Origin: Phycisphaeraceae bacterium
GTDB taxonomy: Bacteria; Planctomycetota; Phycisphaerae; Phycisphaerales; Phycisphaeraceae
Length of the DNA: 9,344 bases
Assembly (NCBI GenBank): GCA_029260695.1
Contig: JAJDCT010000004.1
Location: forward strand, 1 to 9,344
Direction: 5' to 3'
In this document: in pieces, positions 6,058 to 9,344 of the stretch
How the letters are laid out: each line of letters begins with the position of its first letter
Position numbering within the stretch: the stretch's first letter is position 1
Notes under the pieces: model-generated
What the model was told of the DNA's origin: nothing
Databases searched by the model: none
Seen by the model: the letters and a program-made list of their open reading frames with translations, nothing else
Position numbers and translations under genes: made by a program

Positions 6058-6183
6058 ACCGTGGCTTGCCTTACACCTAGTGGTGGCCCGATATACAGAG
6101 TATAGACCCGTTAAATCATCGAAGTTTCCGATCGCTTGTGCCGCTGGACCGCGACACAACCCCGGTCTTATTAACGCCATCCC

Positions 6184-6210
6184 CGTTACATCTGCCCTTA
6201 CTGATGTACG
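6184..6210 (-). other. Small hairpin downstream of the amidase gene
   Basis: TACATC (6187-6192) and GATGTA (6203-6208) pair around a 10-base loop, and outer CG/CG pairs can extend the stem past one bulged base. It lies 16 bp after the amidase stop in the direction of transcription. There is no clear U-tract, so a terminator role is weak. The rest of the 262-bp spacer 5964-6225 shows only the FHA promoter signals. Confidence 0.25.
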
Positions 6211-6225
6211 CCCCGGGTTTGGCCC

Positions 6226-6936
6226 CTACTCTGGCATCGGGATCATCTCCGTCGGACCACCCTCAAGAGCAGGCCCCAGATCGATCACAGCCGACTCTCC
6301 GTCGCGGAACCGATTGACCCATCCAAGGAACTTCCCATCTTCAAGGTAACGGTAGAAGTCCGCGCCGGGACAACTCGTATCCTCAGCCACATCCCGATGG
6401 CCACCAATTAAAGCATCATCAACGCCGTACTCCTGCGACAACCATGCGACTAAATGTATCGCCGACGTGACCTGGTGTGAACTGATACGTTGGACTTCAA
6501 AGTTTCCCCAGAGTTGGACGCCGATGTGGCCGTGTACGTCGTAATTGGTATTGGTCTCCGGCTCGTACTCAAGGGGCCGACCCTCAAAGACACGACCGTC
6601 CGGCGCGATCAGAAAGTGGTACGGCAGGTCAGGCCAATTTTTGCCGCCGTCCTCGACCGTCTTCTTCCCCCACGCCTGCAAATCCCGGATCTTCTTAAAT
6701 GGATCGCTACCCGCTTTCCAATCAACCCCCGCGTGATGGATCGTGATGAACTTAGGCGTGTGCTTACGTTCTTCTGGGATCTGCAGCGGGTCCGAACCCC
6801 ACTGCTCGGCAGAGATCGTCGAGGGCTTCTCGACTAGGTGTCGAGTCTCTGCGGCATCCTCACCAGAAACACTTCGTGACGTGCAACCACACAACAATCC
6901 AAGGCACAAAGCGCCCGCAAACAGTCTCGTCAGCAT
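6226..6936 (-). CDS. Lipoprotein N-acetylmuramoyl-L-alanine amidase (PGRP/Amidase_2)
   Basis: This 236-residue protein has a short hydrophobic signal (MLTRLFAGALCLGLLCGC) ending in an LCGC lipobox, so Cys18 is probably lipidated and the enzyme anchored in an envelope membrane. The catalytic domain (about 62-205) is the zinc amidase fold of T7 lysozyme, AmpD and PGRPs: FITIHHAG with ligand H67, YHFLIAPDGRVFEGRP (106-121), HIGVQLWGNF (137-146), and GGHRDVAEDTSCPG with ligands H180 and C189. It cleaves the bond between MurNAc and L-Ala in peptidoglycan, for wall turnover or recycling. All metal ligands are present. ATG 6936 is chosen over TTG 6963 because GGAG lies six bases upstream and the signal peptide begins there. 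The 53-bp gap to the upstream mqnD-like gene allows co-transcription; a weak TATATT in it could be an internal promoter. Confidence 0.92.
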   Translation of the reverse strand: MLTRLFAGALCLGLLCGCTSRSVSGEDAAETRHLVEKPSTISAEQWGSDPLQIPEERKHTPKFITIHHAGVDWKAGSDPFKKIRDLQAWGKKTVEDGGKNWPDLPYHFLIAPDGRVFEGRPLEYEPETNTNYDVHGHIGVQLWGNFEVQRISSHQVTSAIHLVAWLSQEYGVDDALIGGHRDVAEDTSCPGADFYRYLEDGKFLGWVNRFRDGESAVIDLGPALEGGPTEMIPMPE

Positions 6937-6989
6937 CTCACGCTCCGTTCTGCCTTTACTCAAAATATAATCATCACGTAATCGAGCGT

Positions 6990-7898
6990 TCAGCCGGGAT
7001 CGACAAAATCAATCTCACCGCAGTCCGGGACCAGCCCCGCAGCCACCGCTTCGCTCAGCAGCTTGCGAACCGCCTCCCGGCCACGGTCGCCGTAGTCAAG
7101 CGTCCACTGATTGACGTACATACCGACGAATTCATCCGCCAACTCCGAGCCCATATCGCGGGCCCAGTTCAACGCAAAATCCACCGCTTCGTCACGGTGT
7201 TCCAATGCATACTCGATCGAGTCAAGCAACACCCGGCAGATCGCCGGCATCTGTTCGCCCAGGTCCCGGCGGATCGCGTTACCACCCAGTGGCAGCGGCA
7301 ACTTCCTAGAATCGGTCCACCACTGGCCCAAGTCACAGACACACGCCAAGCCGTCGTTGCTGTAGGTCAGCTGCCCTTCGTGGATGATAAGACCCGCGTC
7401 GAACTCCCCTGCGACCACCTTGGGGATGATCTCGTCGAACATCACAAACTCGGCGGTCAAATCATCCTTGCTCATCCCCTGCTCCGCGAGCATGAGCTGC
7501 GCCGCCAGCCAGGCCGTGGTCTGATACCCCGGGATCGCCAGGCGTTTGCCCTTGAGGTCCGCGACACTAATCGGCTTGGTCGAGACGATCATCGGGCCGT
7601 ACCCGTCACCCATCGACGATCCGCAACTGGTCAGCGCGTACTTGTCCGCGATGAACGGGTACTGGTGGATCGACAGCGCCGTGATTTCAAGCTCACCCTT
7701 TTCACTGCGCTCGTTCAGCGACTGGATATCCTCCAGCACATGAATGAAATCGTACCGTCCGGTGTCGATCTTCGGGGTCAACACCTTGCCGTCCGGCGCG
7801 GTGAAGTTAGCTAACGGGTACCACATAAACGCGTCATCAGGATCCGGGCTGTGCCCGATCCGCAGCGTCATGCGCTCGGCATCGATTTTGGTGTTCAT
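6990..7898 (-). CDS. mqnD: 1,4-dihydroxy-6-naphthoate synthase (MqnD family)
   Basis: This 302-residue protein has the periplasmic-binding-protein-like fold of the MqnA/MqnD family and acts in the cytoplasm. IGHSPDPDDAFMWYP (14-28) is the family's N-terminal signature, and GLIIHEGQLTY (169-179) contains H173, matching the catalytic histidine of MqnD. In the futalosine route MqnD converts cyclic dehypoxanthine futalosine to 1,4-dihydroxy-6-naphthoate on the way to menaquinone. Other motifs include TSCGSSMGDGYGP (90-102), GKRLAIPG (117-124) and FDEIIPKV (154-161). No other mqn gene is in the window, so MqnA remains a less likely alternative. ATG 7898 gives nine residues before the next Met; neither start has a good Shine-Dalgarno. 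A minus-strand TACACT (7912-7907) lies so close to the start that the transcript might be leaderless. Confidence 0.85.
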   Translation of the reverse strand: MNTKIDAERMTLRIGHSPDPDDAFMWYPLANFTAPDGKVLTPKIDTGRYDFIHVLEDIQSLNERSEKGELEITALSIHQYPFIADKYALTSCGSSMGDGYGPMIVSTKPISVADLKGKRLAIPGYQTTAWLAAQLMLAEQGMSKDDLTAEFVMFDEIIPKVVAGEFDAGLIIHEGQLTYSNDGLACVCDLGQWWTDSRKLPLPLGGNAIRRDLGEQMPAICRVLLDSIEYALEHRDEAVDFALNWARDMGSELADEFVGMYVNQWTLDYGDRGREAVRKLLSEAVAAGLVPDCGEIDFVDPG

Positions 7899-8067
7899 GC
7901 AGGGAAGTGTACCGAGATCGCCCCTCCCCGGCGAGGGCCAGAAGGTTCAGCCCCGGCAAGCCCAAGCCGTTTACGGACACAAAATCGCCTGCCAGAACTA
8001 CTAAACCCGCGCGGCCTTACCCATGTTTTTCAGTGAGCTCTCAAGGCCGAGGGAAGGTCATATAAAA

Positions 8068-8136
8068 AATCATAGCTATAATTTCACACAGGCGCATCAT
8101 GTTTGATAGAATAGCATTATAAATTCATCTATGATT
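8068..8136. repeat. Nested inverted repeats in the AT-rich leader
   Basis: AATCATAG (8068-8075) pairs with CTATGATT (8129-8136), and inside it TATAAT (8077-8082) pairs with ATTATA (8116-8121), with a 1-by-7 base internal loop. This makes one long imperfect stem-loop upstream of the pseudopilin gene. The low GC means moderate stability only. Confidence 0.4.
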
Positions 8137-8159
8137 GCCGGCGCATCGATAGAGGAGAT

Positions 8160-8164
8160 GGAGG
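8160..8164 (+). promoter_or_regulatory. Strong Shine-Dalgarno GGAGG upstream of overlapping starts
   Basis: GGAGG, within the purine tract 8151-8164, lies 9 bases before ATG 8174 and 11 before GTG 8176. The ATG opens a 26-codon leader frame; the GTG opens the pseudopilin frame with an 18-residue extension. It is the best ribosome-binding site near this gene and makes the true start uncertain. Confidence 0.55.
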
Positions 8165-8173
8165 ATAAGTAGA

Positions 8174-8254
8174 ATGTGCTCACAGACTTGCCCTGTAAGT
8201 CTTACAACCAACGGGGGTATAATGGAATCATGCTACGTAAAGCTTTTACCTTAA
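8174..8254 (+). CDS. Possible 26-codon leader peptide overlapping the pseudopilin start
   Basis: ATG 8174 follows a strong Shine-Dalgarno at good spacing. It opens a 26-residue frame ([20 protein letters not shown] and six more) that ends at TAA 8254, inside the pseudopilin gene in another frame. It has no recognisable domain; three cysteines are notable. It could act as a translational leader that couples ribosomes onto ATG 8230, or be chance. Confidence 0.22.
   Translation: MCSQTCPVSLTTNGGIMESCYVKLLP
8218..8223 (+). promoter_or_regulatory. TATAAT six bases before the pseudopilin ATG
   Basis: A perfect -10 hexamer ends six bases before ATG 8230, so a transcript started from it would begin at about the A of the ATG and be leaderless. 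No good -35 box lies 16-18 bp upstream, which weakens the call. Confidence 0.3.
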
Positions 8255-9036
8255 TTGAGTTGCTGGTAGTCATATCAATCATCGCCCTATTGGTTGGCGT
8301 TCTTCTGCCGGCCTTGGCTGCCGCACGCGAGAGCGCCAAGAACATGATTTGTAAGGCCAAGCTCAAGCAGGTCGGAATAGCCCACGAACTCTGGCTGGAA
8401 GACAGCGGACGCCGGGCGCTAAGTAAGCAAGCTCTGGGTAACCGCTGGCCGCTGTTCCTGTTAGCGAGATACCCCTCGCAGATCGCCTCGCCGGGCGGGA
8501 ACGGCCACCTGGATGATTCCACCTTGATCTGCCCCAATGACGCCGAACCCGCCTTGACCGGTTCACTGACCCCCGCCCCTTATGCTGCCTACACCGTCGA
8601 AATCGGGGGCAGCTACTACCTGAACAATGACATCAACAACTATGGACCGGGCAACGTAGATGCCGGGCCCAGAGCCGATTTTAATTGGGCTGAAGTTGCT
8701 CGAAAAGCGGGAAACGGAGTAGTCGCGGACGGCATTGATGCGACCGAACTCTGGGCCGGCGACGACATCGATGCGGTGAAAGCCACCAGCAACTACTCAA
8801 TCATGTGGGACAGCGCAGGGCACAGGTGGGCCAACAACCGCCCTCTCGAAAACAACAGGACACATTCCTGGTTCTACCACGGTGCCCGTCAACTGGAATT
8901 CTTTACACCCGATCCCGAGCGCCACAGAGGCACCGGCAACGTACTTTTCTTTGACACCCATGTCGACAGCAGAACGCCTGAGGAGATCGACTACAACATC
9001 ATCCGCTGGGACAATGTAAACGAGAAGAGACAGTAA
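8230..9036 (+). CDS. Prepilin-type pseudopilin with H-X9-D C-terminal motif
   Basis: This 268-residue protein begins [19 protein letters not shown], a class III prepilin signal. The prepilin peptidase would cut between Ala5 and Phe6 (Ala instead of the usual Gly), with the conserved Glu at +5 (E10) and a hydrophobic helix to about residue 29. After the conserved AAARESAK the globular region contains CPND (101-104), WD-rich segments and, near the end, [14 protein letters not shown] (232-245). This matches the planctomycete H-X9-DG processing-associated domain except that Thr follows Asp242. Planctomycetes carry large families of these proteins, thought to assemble pilus- or type II secretion-like fibres; no assembly genes are nearby, so it appears to be an orphan. 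ATG 8230 is used. GTG 8176 with a better Shine-Dalgarno would lengthen the leader to 23 residues and is plausible. Confidence 0.88.
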   Translation: MLRKAFTLIELLVVISIIALLVGVLLPALAAARESAKNMICKAKLKQVGIAHELWLEDSGRRALSKQALGNRWPLFLLARYPSQIASPGGNGHLDDSTLICPNDAEPALTGSLTPAPYAAYTVEIGGSYYLNNDINNYGPGNVDAGPRADFNWAEVARKAGNGVVADGIDATELWAGDDIDAVKATSNYSIMWDSAGHRWANNRPLENNRTHSWFYHGARQLEFFTPDPERHRGTGNVLFFDTHVDSRTPEEIDYNIIRWDNVNEKRQ

Positions 9037-9055
9037 GCGGCAAAGCCGGAGATGT

Positions 9056-9120
9056 CCGTCAAACCGGGCCGGGGCCTGCAAGGGGGTCGGGCCTCGCTCT
9101 ATACATGCTTTAATTGACGG
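9056..9120. repeat. Inverted repeat CCGTCAA/TTGACGG between convergent genes
   Basis: CCGTCAA (9056-9062) and TTGACGG (9114-9120) are perfect 7-bp arms 51 bp apart, filling the gap between the pseudopilin stop and the stop of the leftward gene. A G-rich stretch lies between. It may help terminate both transcripts, but the long loop and missing U-tracts make this weak. Confidence 0.25.
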
Positions 9121-9344
9121 TCACCGTGTTGAGAGGGTTGGTTGTTCTGCGCGTTCCGAGATCTGCTTAATCAGACGTGCTTCCAGGTACGGGTCTCTGC
9201 CGACCGGCTCCCAGTAGTTGCCGGTGACGCCGCGGTCAATCAGGTCCTTGGGGGGAGCGGCGAGGTTGGAGAAGACGTTTCTACGCGCAGAGCCGGCGAG
9301 ACGGCGGGTGGGGATTTGCCTGCGTTCGAGAATCACCTCGACTT
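9121..9344 (-). CDS. C-terminal end of an unrecognised gene (5' end beyond window)
   Basis: A leftward frame enters from the right edge and ends at TGA 9123-9121, giving 73 residues. The frame stays open to the edge with good codon use, so a GTG at 9336 is probably internal rather than a start. The visible piece is hydrophilic and basic, with LAAPPKDLIDRGVTGNYWEP and RDPYLEARLIKQISER, then a polar tail (AEQPTLSTR). There is no membrane segment or known motif. I do not recognise the family. Confidence 0.55.
   Translation of the reverse strand, partial: VEVILERRQIPTRRLAGSARRNVFSNLAAPPKDLIDRGVTGNYWEPVGRDPYLEARLIKQISERAEQPTLSTR

Larger units (their letters stand above)
7899..8229. other. 331-bp divergent intergenic region
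   Basis: This spacer separates the divergent mqnD-like and pseudopilin genes. The left part (7899-8040) is GC-rich, with a small CCCTC/GAGGG hairpin at 7922-7937 and no recognised gene. The right part is AT-rich (about 8058-8137), with TATAAT at 8077-8082, nested inverted repeats, the direct repeat GGCGCATC (8091-8098 and 8140-8147), and a strong purine-rich ribosome-binding site near 8152-8167. It looks like regulatory DNA and a 5' leader for the pseudopilin gene. Confidence 0.55.

Noticed and set aside
6876..7814. Long plus-strand open frame of 312 codons
   Set aside because: It is the antisense shadow of the mqnD-like and amidase genes, produced by GC-rich codon use. The translation is arginine- and histidine-rich without motifs.
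1..9344. tRNA, rRNA, CRISPR array or insertion sequence
   Set aside because: I found no cloverleaf, regularly spaced repeats, transposase motifs or terminal inverted repeats by eye.

Overview
The window reads as chromosomal DNA of a Planctomycetota bacterium, most likely of the Phycisphaerae type. This is an inference from family resemblance. The clues are a prepilin-like protein carrying the H-X9-DG type C-terminal motif common in planctomycetes, a futalosine-pathway MqnD-like enzyme, a short FHA protein, and moderately high GC with weak Shine-Dalgarno use. No search was run.

Positions 1-5455 are a prophage-like or satellite-like mobile region. A leftward CI/LexA-type repressor (XRE helix-turn-helix plus self-cleaving S24 peptidase domain, cut by the left edge) faces a rightward block. 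The 109-bp gap between them holds a mirror-symmetric pair of divergent promoters, TTGACG-N17-TTTAAT on each strand, whose -35 boxes form one palindrome. Rightward come a small two-helix-turn-helix protein resembling sigma-70 region 4, then a tight operon: a soluble ABC-type ATPase, a GNAT acyltransferase-like protein (ATGA overlap), a ParB-like protein, a small helix-turn-helix protein that is probably the terminase small subunit, and a complete terminase large subunit with ATPase and nuclease motifs. No portal, protease, capsid or tail gene follows. The region stops abruptly at a convergent host gene.

The most interesting part is the ATPase-GNAT-ParB set directly in front of the packaging terminase. 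A GNAT-fold enzyme next to packaging genes recalls the phage Mu Mom protein, which modifies adenines in DNA. My hypothesis is that these three genes form a DNA-modification or DNA-marking module that acts before or during packaging. Its chemistry is unknown.

Positions 5502-7898 hold three leftward cellular genes: an FHA-domain protein, a lipoprotein N-acetylmuramoyl-L-alanine amidase of the T7-lysozyme/PGRP type, and MqnD. A 331-bp AT-rich spacer with structured repeats and a possible short leader reading frame separates them from a rightward pseudopilin-like gene (8230-9036). The last 224 bases are the 3' end of an unrecognised leftward gene. I saw no rRNA, tRNA, CRISPR array or insertion sequence.
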